Source of the DNA: Strigamia acuminata | Taxonomy: Eukaryota; Arthropoda; Chilopoda; Geophilomorpha; Linotaeniidae | Assembly: GCA_949358305.1 (NCBI GenBank) | Contig: OX442317.1 | Span: forward strand, 9,984,186-10,048,185 | Direction: 5' to 3' | Length of the DNA: 64,000 nt | Part shown: positions 38,510 to 49,819 of the stretch, piece by piece | Position numbering within the stretch: the stretch's first letter is position 1 | Layout of the letters: each line of letters begins with the position of its first letter | Program-made: the position numbers and the translations under genes | Notes under the pieces: generated by a model | The model's database searches: none | Told to the model about the DNA's origin: nothing | The model's input: only the letters and a program-made list of their open reading frames with translations

Positions 38510-39246
38510 AGAAAATAAATATTGGTTTCTGAAAACACAACTTATTCAAAAACCCATTTTCCCAAGATGACATTTCTCGCTTAACCAAGTCGGGAGATAA
38601 ACCGGATCAAACACGCAGTATCAGTCTGCTCCTATCCACGCACGAAATTTACTGCGGTACTTTTACACTTCACCAAAACCAGAACCATTTCCTGGATTGA
38701 CGAATTGCGTGTTAATACCGACTTTTGGGAAGCAACAATTCCTTTTAACTTTATTAAACACTTGGTAAGAACATGATCGATCAATTTGCGAATACTCTTT
38801 CTATTTATTTATTCTCCCAAAAAGTTGATTGGATTCAATTTTAATGGCCGCCGCTGCCTCTCTCGCCTCGTGAACATCTTTCTCTCCGGCGTTGTTGACC
38901 CGCTACCAACAGAATTGCGTACGATGAGTATGAATACGAATCGAACCAGTGTGTTTATCCATTTCCGTTAATTTCGCCTCACAATTAACTCCATTTCCTG
39001 TCATATTTTAACAGTATAAAACACGCACCGAACTATCCTCGTCGCCAAACCAATCAACACGTAAACAAAGCGTTTTATTCATTTATTACAACGACAAATT
39101 GACGTATTAAAACGAGTTTTCAACAAAACTAAGCAAAAAAAATAAATATCGTTAATTCCCGTGTCGAATTTTGTCTGTAATTTAAAAAAAAAAGATTAAA
39201 TTGTTAAATTGGATAAATTTAATGTGAAATTTTTATGTTTTTTCAG
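38510..39246. other. Upstream region of epsin, probable promoter and 5' UTR intron
   Basis: No supported gene. A GC-richer patch (38845-38940) contains GCCGCCGCTGCC and may mark the transcription start. An acceptor TTTTTTCAG ends at 39246, so the epsin ATG lies in the second exon after a noncoding exon whose donor I could not fix. Confidence 0.45.
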
Positions 39247-39312
39247 GTTTGATCACTCGCACTTGTAAATGTCAGCTTGAATTTAATCCGTTTTCTGTTG
39301 CGCTTTTTCAAC

Positions 39313-42300
39313 ATGGCTATGAACCCGTCTGGAATCCGACGAAATCTGAAAAACATCGTCCATAATTATTCGGACGCGCAAGTGAAAGTGCGCGAAGCGA
39401 CGTCGAACGACCCATGGGGTCCCCCAAGCACGCTGATGAGCGAAATTGCCGATCTCACGTACAACGTGGTAGCGTTTTCGGAAATAATGCAAATGATTTG
39501 GAAGAGACTAAACGATCATGGAAAAAACTGGAGACATGTTTACAAAGCTTTAGTTCTTCTGGAATATTTGATTAAAACCGGTACTGAAAAGGTGCGCTCA
39601 ATTAATTAGTCTAGAAAATCGAAATTTATTGAACATAAATTGAAAAAATGGAAAAATAATGAAAATTTCCAATTTTTTTCAATTAAACGTCGACTTTTGT
39701 TGAAATTGTTTGCAAAATTCCAACACTGAATGAGTCATTTTGTGACTAATATTGCAAGAAATAATTTATTTTGATTATTTTAATTAATTTATTGCCGTTT
39801 GATCGTGACAAACAGGATATTTCGTTTAATTAGCCGCAATTAGGCGATTAACGTCTCTGAAAATTGAATTTCCTTTTTTATTTTGAATTTATGAAATTGA
39901 TTTACTAAAATTGATTTTATAATTGTATTTGCAGGTTGCTCAGCAATGCAAGGAAAACATATACGCAATTCAAACGTTAAAAGATTTCCAGTACATTGAA
40001 GATAACAAGGATCAGGGCATGAACGTGCGTGAGAAGGCAAAACAGCTCGTGACGTTGCTTAAGGACGACGAACGATTTAAAAACGAACGTGCTCGTGCTT
40101 TGAAAGCCAAGGAAAGATTTGCTCAAGCGTCGTCGGGAATTAGCAGCGATGTCGTACGTCGATCTCACGGCAACGGTGCTCGAATTGCACAATTTTAACT
40201 ACTGCAAAATTCATTTTTCCCTGTAAAAATTCACTTTTTCGGCGTCAAAGTGGATTTTGCATTGAAAATATGTTTTCATGATCACAAATGGACGTTTTTC
40301 TTGCGTAAACTTGCACATTAAGCACTAAAACGAATTTTTTAATGAAAAAAAATGCATTTTCACGTACAAAAATGCATTTTTTAGATACAAAATTGCTTCT
40401 TACATGCAAAAGAAAGTGATTTTCGCCTAAAAACTGAATGTATCCACGCAAAAATGTCCGTTATCAGTACATAAAATGATTCTGTTGAGTTAAAAACGAA
40501 CGTAACGGCTGTCTGGTGCGTTCGGGCCCAATTCGAGCACTGAACTAAAGTTTACCGACAACAAACAGTCCGTTAATTGCAAATTAAATGTGCAACTTTT
40601 GCAGTTAACGGCGAGTGGTGGAGGAGGAGGAGGAGGCGGAGGCGGTGGATACAGGTCGGACAGTTTCTCAACGACAAACGGCGCTGCATCTCCAAAAGGT
40701 GATCGAATTTGCTTTATATCGTATTAATTGTGTTAATTAATTAATTATTGCTTCGTAATGTCAGCGGATAGTCACGTTTCGACCGAACTGGAGTGCGCAC
40801 GACCTCAAACGATCGGCGAGGAAGAATTGCAACTCCAATTGGCCTTAGCGATGAGCAAGGAAGAGGCGGACCAGGAGGAACTCAAGAGGAAATCCGACGA
40901 TGTGCGCTTGCAAATGGCGATCACGCAGAGTCAGGAAGATTTTAGGTCGGAAAAATCAAAAAAGAAAGAAAAAATTTCAAAAACTAAATTTTGTCTTTTT
41001 TTTTTTAGTCTTTCGCCGAAAGAACATGGCGATCAGGCAATTAGTTTCGGACAAATGGCGTCCAACAGGTGACGAAATTGATGAATTTTATTTATTTATT
41101 TATTTTTTTAACTTTAATTTTTTAATTTTTATTTTAGGAGTTTAGAGGAGAGTCGATCGGGTTTTCGAGCGTATGTTTTGCCGTTGGTTTTGTTTTTTTG
41201 ATGAGTGAAATTTGATTTGTGTTTGTAGGGGCGAGGAAGAACGGGGTAGTCAGTCTAGTTTGTTTGATTTGTTGGCCCTTGCTGCGCCGGTGTCGAGTGA
41301 AGCGTCGACAATAGCGACGGATCCGTGGGGAATGCCCTTTAAAAACCAAACGACGGTATGTTGTTTCAGTGCCGCCGCAAGGATGGCGAATACAATTATT
41401 ATTTCAACTCAAAATAACATTTTTATATTTTTGTCAGCTGGAAGAATTTTGTTTTGCACTTAAAAAAGGTTAAAAAATGAAATATATCATCTCATAGTGC
41501 AGTTCTTTCAACTATTTTCGACTAAAATTCCTTATTTTCACCTAAAATTGTTTATTCAACTAAAAATGCATTTTTGCAACTGAATACGCATTTTTCCAAC
41601 GAAAATAAACAAAAAATGCAATTTTATATCTAAAATGCATTTTATTTGTTTCAAAAATTAAAATTTTGCCATAAAAAGTAATTCTTGCATCTAAAAACTA
41701 CATTTTTGCATCCAATAACCTTTTTTGTGTCTAAAAAAACGTTTTTTTAATAATAAAAGAAAAATACCGCTGCATCAGCTTTTTCCATCAAGAGGGAGAG
41801 GGGTCGCCCGTTTATTTGGGAAAAGCTGACGCAGGTTCCACAGAGGGTGCCAGATCACCTTGCCACGGCTCTGTGCTTCATAATTTGTGGCGAAAAAATT
41901 TCTGAATGTTTTGAACGCACCCGTTAATAACGAAAAAGAAAAAAAAGAGAATTGTATTTTCCCGTAGATGTCGCTATTTCGAACCAAGAGCCACAAGCAG
42001 TGTTTGAAAATCTTAGACAGAATTTGACTTTTCAAACTGTAAACACTAGTTTGATGTTTAAACAAGTTTGTTTATGTAAATATTCGTTTAGGATTTAGAT
42101 CCGTGGCAACCGATTGCCAACAACAACAACAGAGCGGCTTCGACGCCGCCAGTGCTGAGCGATCCGTGGGCCCCGAAACCCGCCAGATCCACCACTCCGT
42201 TGACTGGATTCGCTTATCCCGACTCGGAAAGAAACGTCGACTTTCGGCAGTCAGGTACAAGGCCGATCGAAGCATTCGAATTAGTTGCTTTATTTTTGGA

Positions 42301-43978
42301 CTAATGAATTAAAAGATTTTTTTACTTTATATAGTTGTTAGTCCGTACCAGATGTCTATGAAAAAAACACCCGAGAGCTTTTTAGGCGAAAACTCGGCGC
42401 TTGTTAATTTAGATGCGTTGGTTAGCTCGAAACCGGCCGATCAGTGTGCCGGTAAGTACAAAAATACAGAAATGCGTTTGTTTTTTTATTTATTTACTGT
42501 GTTTATTTTTGGTTTGTGGGGAGGAGTTACGGTGATCAGATTTTTTGATCGATTTCATTAAAAAGAATTGAAAATTTTTATAAAAGAATTGAAAATTTTT
42601 ATAAAAGAATTGAAAATTTTTATAAAAGAATTGAAAATTTTTATAAAAGAATTGAAAATTTTTATAAAAGAATTGAAAATTTTTATAAAAGAATTGAAAA
42701 TTTTTATAAAAGAATTGAAAATTTTTATAAAAGAATTGAAAATTTTTATAAAAGAATTGAAAATTTTTATAAAAGAATTGAAAACTTTTATAAAAGAATT
42801 GAAAACTTTTATAAAAAAATTGAAAATTTTTATAAAAGAATTGAAAATTTTTATAAAAGAATTGAAAATTTTTATAAAAGAATTGAAAATTTTTATAAAA
42901 GAATTGAAAATTTTTATAAAAGAATTGAAAATTTTTATAAAAGAATTGAAAATTTTTATAAAAGAATTGAAAAATTTTATAAAAGAATTGAAATATTTTA
43001 TAAAAGAATTGAAAAATGAAATGTTGAAAATCTTGAAATTTTAGTAATTTCAAAACTTCTCTTTTGATAATTTGGCATAAGGCAATAGGTGCATTTAATC
43101 CTCAAAAGACGAATTGACTTACCGTATTTTACCGATTAAGAATCGCGCGCGAATTGTAACCTCACGAACGATGACCGTGCGCTTCGTTCGTGATGTTCAG
43201 ACTTGGTTTGTTACATTAAACAAATGTAACAAACGAAAAACCGAAATTGTAATTGCTGACAAAAATGACAGCCGCGGCTCTTAATCGATAAAATACGGTA
43301 TTTGTCTGAAATGACTTCTCCAAACAGGATATGACCTTTTTTACGTCTTAGCTTTGGGAAGTCAGCTTGACGATTTAGATTAAGTGAAATTGAAATCACT
43401 CGTTTGACTTCTAGAAGTGACTTCGTATCTCTTCTGCGCCTGCTATTGGCTATTGTTACCGCATCTTGCAGTGATTTAAAGAGAAGTGAATTCGTCTTTT
43501 GAGGATTAAATTCACTTAATGTAAAAATTTGATCTTCTAAAGTTTCCTTTCGGGACCCCCTGACGTCTGTCTGGTCGCTCTATTAGCTTATTGTAGGGAA
43601 CATTCGGTTGAGTTACATTTTTACTCACCAGGGTGGCGCAAGTGTGCTAAGAGCAGAAACGATCAACAAACGATTCAGTTATAAACAGTGTCAGACCATG
43701 CTTTATTTTTTTGTTTTATCGAAATGGCAGAACTACCGAATGTTCCCCATTCAAGTTGCAAACATCTAATTTGATTCCAAATCCTCTATTTAGCCACAAC
43801 GAATCCGTTTATACAAAATCCATTCCACATGCAGCAGCAACAACAACAGCAGCAACGTCCCTCGATCAATCAGTTACGTTCGCAGCAGCTAGGCGGAAGC
43901 TGTTCAGCAGCCATTACGACACAGGCCTCGCTTTCAAACGGTCCTTCCGGATCGGCTATTAACAATCCATTTTTGTGA
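39313..43978 (+). CDS. lqf: Epsin (liquid facets homologue), 10 coding exons
   Basis: Coding exons: 39313-39591, 39935-40153, 40605-40698, 40765-40945, 41009-41068, 41138-41170, 41229-41355, 42092-42254, 42335-42451, 43794-43978. They total 1458 nt, 485 codons plus stop, with phases matching throughout. Residues 1 to about 160 are an ENTH domain (start MAMNPSGIRRNLKNIV), which binds PtdIns(4,5)P2. Two ubiquitin-interacting motifs follow (EEELQLQLALAMSKEEAD and VRLQMAITQSQEDF). Next come a clathrin-box-like LFDLL and three DPW motifs for AP-2. Three NPF motifs for EH proteins follow, the last at the very C-terminus. Epsin drives clathrin endocytosis of ubiquitinated cargo, including Notch ligands. 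Exon 2's end (GTACGT donor at 40154) is the least certain; read-through would stop at 40198. Confidence 0.93.
41356..42091 (+). other. Epsin intron 7 with degenerate repeats and a hairpin
   Basis: Contains a run of degenerate AAAATGCATTTTT-like words (41480-41760). An inverted pair GCATCAGCTTTTTCC / GGGAAAAGCTGACGC lies at about 41772-41836. No coding signal. Confidence 0.5.
42553..43030. repeat. 21-bp minisatellite in epsin intron 9
   Basis: The unit GAATTGAAAATTTTTATAAAA repeats about 22 times with few changes. Because 21 is a multiple of three and the unit lacks stops in some frames, long apparent ORFs arise on both strands (KIFIKEL and FQFFYKN repeats). The position inside a spliced-out intron and the pure repeat structure argue that these are not genes. 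Confidence 0.95.
43089..43515. mobile_element. Outer inverted-repeat (MITE-like) element in epsin intron 9
   Basis: The left end GTGCATTTAATCCTCAAAAG (continuing ACGAATTGACTT) is repeated inverted at the right end (AAGTGAATTCGTC then TTTTGAGGATTAAATTCAC), about 31 bp with few mismatches. The interior has no frame. The inner element at 43120-43300 has inserted next to its left terminal repeat. Confidence 0.65.
43120..43300. mobile_element. Inner MITE with multiple hairpins, nested in the outer one
   Basis: Terminal inverted repeats of about 28 bp start TACCGTATTTTACCGATTAA and end TTAATCGATAAAATACGGTA, with matching GCGC-rich inner ends. Inside are two further hairpins: TCACGAACGA / TCGTTCGTGA and GTTTGTTACATT / AATGTAACAAAC. 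Similar TACCGTATTT ends characterise small DNA transposons of other genomes. Likely a nonautonomous DNA transposon. Confidence 0.7.
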
Positions 43979-44800
43979 TCGAGCTCTCGTGTAAACTCTA
44001 CGAATTCAAATGAATTTTTTTGTTGCATAAAACCTCACCAGGTTCTAGCCTTATTATATTTCCTCAAATATCTTGTATATTATTTGATTTGCCGCTTACA
44101 AACCACTAGATTAACTTAAACGCATAATAATTATTTTAACCGGCCATTTTCCTCCATCTAACCTTTATTTTTACTTGTTTTTCGGATTGGAATTTGGAGT
44201 TTTAATTGAAAACGCAGGTAGAATCCCATCGCAACGAATTTTTCACGCGCAAAGTATAAGTAGAAGGAATTGTAAAAGAAAATACCGGAAGTGGAATTAT
44301 TTACTAGCGACATCCAGTGAGCGATTTTGTAGTTAAAATTCGATCTCATGATATTCTACCTGTAATCATTTATATTTTATTGTTATTAGTTTATTATTAA
44401 TGGTTATACGGAGGTTATTTTGTGCTTATTTTGCTCGGAAGTTGTATTTAACTCTAGTTTTGTTTTGATTTATCCGGAGAATATTTCTTTTTTGTTTATT
44501 TGTTTTGTTTGTTTTTTCTGTATTTATTAAATTTGGTAATGTGATATTTATACAATTAAGTTCAGGCGATTTGCACGAGTAAAAGAAATTGACATATTAG
44601 CAGTTGTATACAGAGGCGAAGGAAATTAATTTGAAGCCAAGTATTATACAATGGATGTTTATAATGTATCATTATATTGTACAGCTTGCAAGAAACATTT
44701 TTTTTATTATTATTATTATTTTACATTTTTGTTTCTTTTCCTGCTTTTCGATTGTCAACTTGAATACAAGTTAGTTTAAAATAAATATTTTACGATCCTC
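43979..44800 (+). other. Epsin 3' UTR with poly(A) signal
   Basis: AT-rich untranslated sequence with AATAAA at 44780-44785. The next gene starts at 44946, leaving a very short intergenic space that must hold the PUS7 promoter. Confidence 0.6.
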
Positions 44801-44945
44801 CGAGCTTCATTTTATTGACAAATCTCTTAACAGATGGCGCTTGCTTTCGAGCCGTATTAGCCCCAGACCTGTACGCAAGCTGTAATTAACGACTAAATCT
44901 GTATACACGTGTTTATCTAGCTATACTATAAGTTGATAATTTACA

Positions 44946-47763
44946 ATGGATTCAAATGAAACTGAGACGGAGTCTTTGAAGCGCCAAACATCTGATTCGA
45001 GTGATCGTGTTAATAAGAAGCGGAAAATAACTAAAACGTGTGAATGTCGTAAGTGTGTCCCAACTGCTAAAAAACCAAAAATTAAGATTTAATTTCGTTT
45101 AGCGGATAAAGATATCTGTTCCTGTTTGGAGCCCAGGAATTTACTCGAAGGCGATGTTGGAATTACCGAACGAGTTAACCCGTTGAGTCCATTTGTAGGA
45201 GTCATAAAGCACAGGTATTAAAAAAAATATATAAAAACTTTATTTATCTTATTCCAGTATGCTTGTGAATGGAAGTTGATGTGAAGTTTTACGTTACACG
45301 AATTCACAACTATACTGGAATTGGTACCGACTGTAAATTTTGAATAAATCAAAGAATTTTACTGTCTTTTACTGATATTTACGTGGTATTTCATAATTTT
45401 TGCTTCAGATACAGTGATTTCATTGTCAATGAAATAGATACGTCGAATAGCGTAATAAAACTCACGCAATTAAACGTCCCGGAAAGCGACCCGGAGGTAT
45501 AATTTGTATAAATAGTGAATAATTTACGAAACTACGGTAAATATATTTTTGTGTTTTTCTTTGTGCTTTTAGGTCGTCCAAGATGCAATTACGAATTTGG
45601 GTGATGAAGTTGCCGCTAAATTGGAGAATTTGGTAAAATCAGCCGATTCTGCAGATCCCGTGATAATCAAGGTGGTAGAATTCACGTAAAACGCTCAACA
45701 TTTGATGGAATTTGAATGGATTTTTTTTTGTTCATTAGTTAAATAACGACTCAAAAGAAGAACGGACGAAAATTCACTCCACGATAAGACAAAATTATTG
45801 GCAATTACAAAGCTCCACGGAAGAACGAGATGGAGTTAAAGTGATTGTCGTTTCGTACAACAAAAGCGGCGATAAACGAAAATCAAACAACTGGCCCGTA
45901 AACCAACCGAATTATCTCAAATTTGTGATGTTTAAAGAAAACCGGGACACTATGGATGCAGTAAACAACATAGCCAAAGCCTTACGGTAAAACCTCACAT
46001 TCCCGTACAGTTATGAACGTGCGTTCACGCATTTTCGCCTTATAGCCAATTCACAAGTATACTGGGAAGAGTAATTTAACTGTAAAATATTTATTTCCCC
46101 AGAGTGAAAACATCATCCTTCTCATATTCAGGAGTGAAAGACAAACGAGCAAAAACATCGCAATTAGTAACCGTTTACAGGCAATTAAATAAATAATTAT
46201 TAAACAAAATAACATTTTAAAAATATATATATTTTTTTAGAATTTCCGCTGATAAACTGGCAAAGTTAAGCCTGCGCGGAATGACGTTAGGAAATTACGA
46301 ATACGTCAAATATCCGCTTCAACTGGGCGATCTTAAAGGAAACAGGTTTAAAATCGTCCTTCGGTACGAATCTTCATTGAAAAACATCAAATTCACCCAT
46401 CGTAGCCACCAAAACAATTTGTTTTATTGAATTTTCAAGGAAAATCACGGGCGATGGCGACCTCCGACAAATCCTAACGAACCTGCTTAAAAATGGGTTC
46501 ATCAATTATTACGGCATGCAACGATTTGGCACGTCCACGGTGCCAACACATCACGTCGGCCGAGCCTTATTGCTGGGCAACTGGAAACAAGCGATTGAAT
46601 TGATAATGAAACCACGCCCTGGCGGTAAAAATTGACACTATAAAATAATTTATTTATTTATTCAATGCTTTTCAATTTTAGAGAACGACGAACTCGCGGA
46701 ATGTCGACAAACGTGGTGGGAAACCCGAGATGCGAAAGCAGCACTCAATAAACTGTATAAAAAACACATAATCGAAGCTCATTTGCTGCGCGGATTGAGC
46801 CAAAGTAACCCGAACGATTACGTCAACGCTCTTAATTTTGTACGACCATTTTGGGAGTTTACGATTTTAAATTCGTGATTAAAATTGAATTGTGCGTTCT
46901 AGATTCCGCGGAACACGAGGTTGATGTATATCCACAGTTACCAGAGCTTCATCTGGAACCGAATCGTGTCGGAGAGGATTAAGAAATTCGGTGTGCGTGT
47001 TTTAAATGGCGACCTTTACAATAGAAAAGACGATTCAGGTACAAAAAAGAACCCTTTCATCCATAATTTATTGATTTCTCATTGACTTTATTGATTTTTA
47101 TCGATTTTGTTTATCGTTTTTCAGATATTAGTGACGTGACAAAGACTAAACGCACCAGTGACGTCCCGTTGATTTACGATTCCGCTGAGAAAACGACAAA
47201 TATTGATATTTTTGATGTGGTTATGCCGCTTCCTGGAAGTAATGTAATACTGCCCAAAAACGACGGTAGGTCTAGCTCGAGAAAGAATCTTTAATCGCTT
47301 AGCGAAATTATAATCGATAAACAATTTTTATTTTTTCCAAGTTGCTGAAATGTACGAAAAAATTTTAACGGAGGAGAATATTGATTTTACCAAGTCCTAT
47401 TCGAATGTTAAGTATGTTTTTATTTTAATTTTTCGCCGGGGAAATATTTATTTATTTATTTCTGTTAGGTCGTACGCTTTGACTGGCGGTTATCGTAAGC
47501 TCTTAGTTCTGCCTGGAAACATGTCGTCGACGGTGATGAAATATGACGATTCAACTATTCCATTAATTTCTAGCGATCTAGAGTTATTAAAAGAATGTAA
47601 TTCGGCGACCGAGTTGCTTGAAAATAAGGAAACGTCGTCATCTGGTCAGCATACCGCAGTTTGCATTGAATTTTCATTACCTTCGTCGTCATACGCGACT
47701 ATGGCGCTTAGAGAAATCATAAATGTTGACACGTCAGCCGCTGTTCAGAGTACATTGAATTAA
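44946..47763 (+). CDS. PUS7: Pseudouridylate synthase 7 homologue (TruD family), 13 exons
   Basis: Exons: 44946-45048, 45103-45214, 45409-45496, 45573-45671, 45739-45986, 46103-46180, 46241-46363, 46440-46624, 46682-46839, 46903-47038, 47125-47265, 47342-47411, 47469-47763. The sum is 1836 nt, 611 codons plus stop, with all phases consistent. The product isomerises uridine to pseudouridine in tRNA, snRNA and mRNA. A basic N-terminus (NKKRKITK) suggests nuclear import. The catalytic motif YSGVKDKRA in exon 6 holds the nucleophilic Asp. The TruD signature GFINYYGMQRFGT is in exon 8, and RLMYIHSYQSFIWN and DVVMPLPG blocks follow. The C-terminus (LTGGYRKLLVLP) is typical. The intron after exon 6 starts with GC instead of GT. 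Length is near that of animal PUS7. Confidence 0.95.
46181..46240 (+). other. GC-AG intron of PUS7
   Basis: Exon 6 ends CAG and the intron begins GCAATT and ends TTTTTTTAG, 60 nt. Only this junction keeps the conserved ISADKLAKL segment in frame; no GT donor nearby does so. Confidence 0.7.
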
Positions 47764-47809
47764 ATTTTAAATCGTTTTTGTGTATTTTATTTTGTTGACT
47801 AAATTAAAT

Positions 47810-47815
47810 AATAAA
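47810..47815 (+). terminator. PUS7 poly(A) signal
   Basis: AATAAA 47 bp after the stop codon, followed by a T/G-rich stretch. Confidence 0.6.
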
Positions 47816-47819
47816 GCTC

Positions 47820-49612
47820 GACTGTTTTATTTGTGTATATTTTCGCCACTAGATGGCGGTTACGCACCGTCCGTTACATTAAATTTTCCTTAAATTCGAC
47901 TGAAATCTGGAGAATTCTCGAACAAATTAAGAAAATTAGAAACAAGATTGTTCATAAACAATTTTGCCTCGCATATAATTCCTTAAAAATTCGTCAGTCT
48001 AATTAAATTTCACAAAATTCGAAAAGATCGCCATTGATCAATTCCATCCGTACTTCCGAAGAACAAATATTCATTTTAATCGAAACTAAATGTGTTAAAT
48101 TTGCTTGTTTCAATGTTAATCGACGAATTAATTTCTCTTTCCCAAAAAAAAAAAACTTATTTGTAAAAATAAAAAAAAAAGGTTAAAATCGACCCAGGAG
48201 AGCTGTCGTTATCCTAGGAACCAGCGCCGTCTCTCGGGGCCCAGCTCCGATCATAAAACCATTACGTAGGCTTTTTGCCGTGTAATGAGTCAGGTTCTTG
48301 ACTGAGTTTACAACATCAATTTATACGAGTAGGTTCTACCTTGAAGGGCCGACAAACACAAAAAAAGTGTGAAAAAAAAATAAAAAAAATAAAAAATAAA
48401 AAAACAAAAAACAAAATGGCCAAGTCAAGCAAGGTCGACTTCAATGGAATTTCTCTACGTGGATTGAATTTTTCAAATTAATTACCCAAAACCTCACAAC
48501 TTATTTCAAATTTCCGATGTTTTCCAGTAAAAATAAAAAAAGAAAAAACGAGGATAAATAAACGACTTTCAAATGAAAACGAGGTAATAATGAAGTTTAA
48601 TGCGATTTAAATTTTTAAAAGCGCCGTAACAAAAATTGTTCTTTGTTTACTGTGTTAGTTAGGCCTAACTGCAATTTTGCACCATTCGTCACGTTCTTAT
48701 CGCCGTTTTATGTCCACATATACAAGCCGACCACGTACACGTTTTACGAGCAGTGAGAAACACATCGAAGCCACTGGCTGTCATAACTAAACTCATAATA
48801 CGAGCTGGAAGCGCTTTGAGTTTGCCGCACAACGTTTGCGATTGGCTGCTCTTATCGTCGGATTAAAGGTGACTAAAAAGTATCACAAAACCATGTAAAA
48901 CTTTTATTAGTCTTTTTTCTTGGCTACTGAAGCATGGAATATATAAATTCTTTTTTTTATTTCCCATTTTTTAGGTGAGAATTGTGAAATTACGTGCGAA
49001 ATCGTAAAAAACATGAAAGTTGTTTGTTCTATAACAGTAGCTGCATCGAAAAAGTCGTGTTTTAGGTGTTTTAGGTGTTTGTGTTTTTGTTTTTGTATTT
49101 TTTAACATCACAAAGCAAAATTACAAACAACTAAAACGCTTGAAACATGACTTTATGAATGCAGCTACTGTTGCAAACATACAAAGAGTGGCCATTTTGG
49201 TTCATTTTTGATTGGACAAAATATTTTTTTTCTTAACAATGAATGATTTTGGCCTAAAAGTAAATGATATTGGCCGCAAGATGAATAATTTTTGTCTAAA
49301 GATGAATGTATTTTACTAAAATATAAACATTTCTAGCTAAAAAATGAATGTTCTGCATAAAGTGAATTTTTTTTATCATAAAAATTAACTTTTTGTTAAA
49401 AAGTGAATTTTTTTGTTATAAAAGTTATTTTTTTGTTATAAAAGTCATTTTTTTGTTGTAAAAATCAATTTTAGATCCTAAAAATGAATTTTTTGGTTCT
49501 AAAAATGAAATTTTTCCATTGCTTAAGGGCCCCATGCTCCTCACAGTAGCTATGTGCAACAATAATCGAAAAAAGAAAAAGACCAAAAACAAATAATTTA
49601 TCAAATTTTAAT

Positions 49613-49649
<37 letters not shown>

Positions 49650-49750
49650 TTTTCAAAACCAGACACAAAAATAATAAAATTTCAATATATAATGAGAAAT
49701 AGAAATAAGTTAGGACAAAAAAAGAGAAAAGTTGTGACTATTTGCAGTAA
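47820..49750. other. Interval between PUS7 and caudal, no gene seen
   Basis: Convergent 3' ends flank this 1.9-kb AT-rich interval. It has poly(A) tracts (48146-48180, 48360-48420), a foldback element (49032-49178), degenerate AAAATGAATTTTT words (49230-49520) and an (ATTT)n run (49614-49650). No frame with supporting features. Confidence 0.6.
49032..49178. repeat. Foldback inverted repeat
   Basis: The left arm ATAACAGTAGCTGCATCGAA (continuing AAAGTCGTGTTT) is matched inverted by the right arm ending GAATGCAGCTACTGTTGCAA. The arms are about 35 bp around a short T/G-rich loop. Could be a small foldback transposon or a structured RNA; nothing decides between them. Confidence 0.5.
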
Positions 49751-49756
49751 GTTTAT
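49751..49756 (-). terminator. caudal poly(A) signal
   Basis: AATAAA on the minus strand about 64 bp after the caudal stop codon. Confidence 0.5.
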
Positions 49757-49819
49757 TGTCAGGAATGAAGACCCTGATTGGTATAGAGATTTCACTTAAA
49801 GACATTTTTCTTTCTTTCC

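Noticed and set aside
42490-43053. Two long repeat-protein ORFs on opposite strands
   Set aside because: They are frames through a 21-bp minisatellite inside a spliced intron of epsin.
37513-43300. CRISPR-like spacing in tandem repeats
   Set aside because: The repeats are contiguous minisatellites without unique spacers, in a eukaryotic gene context.
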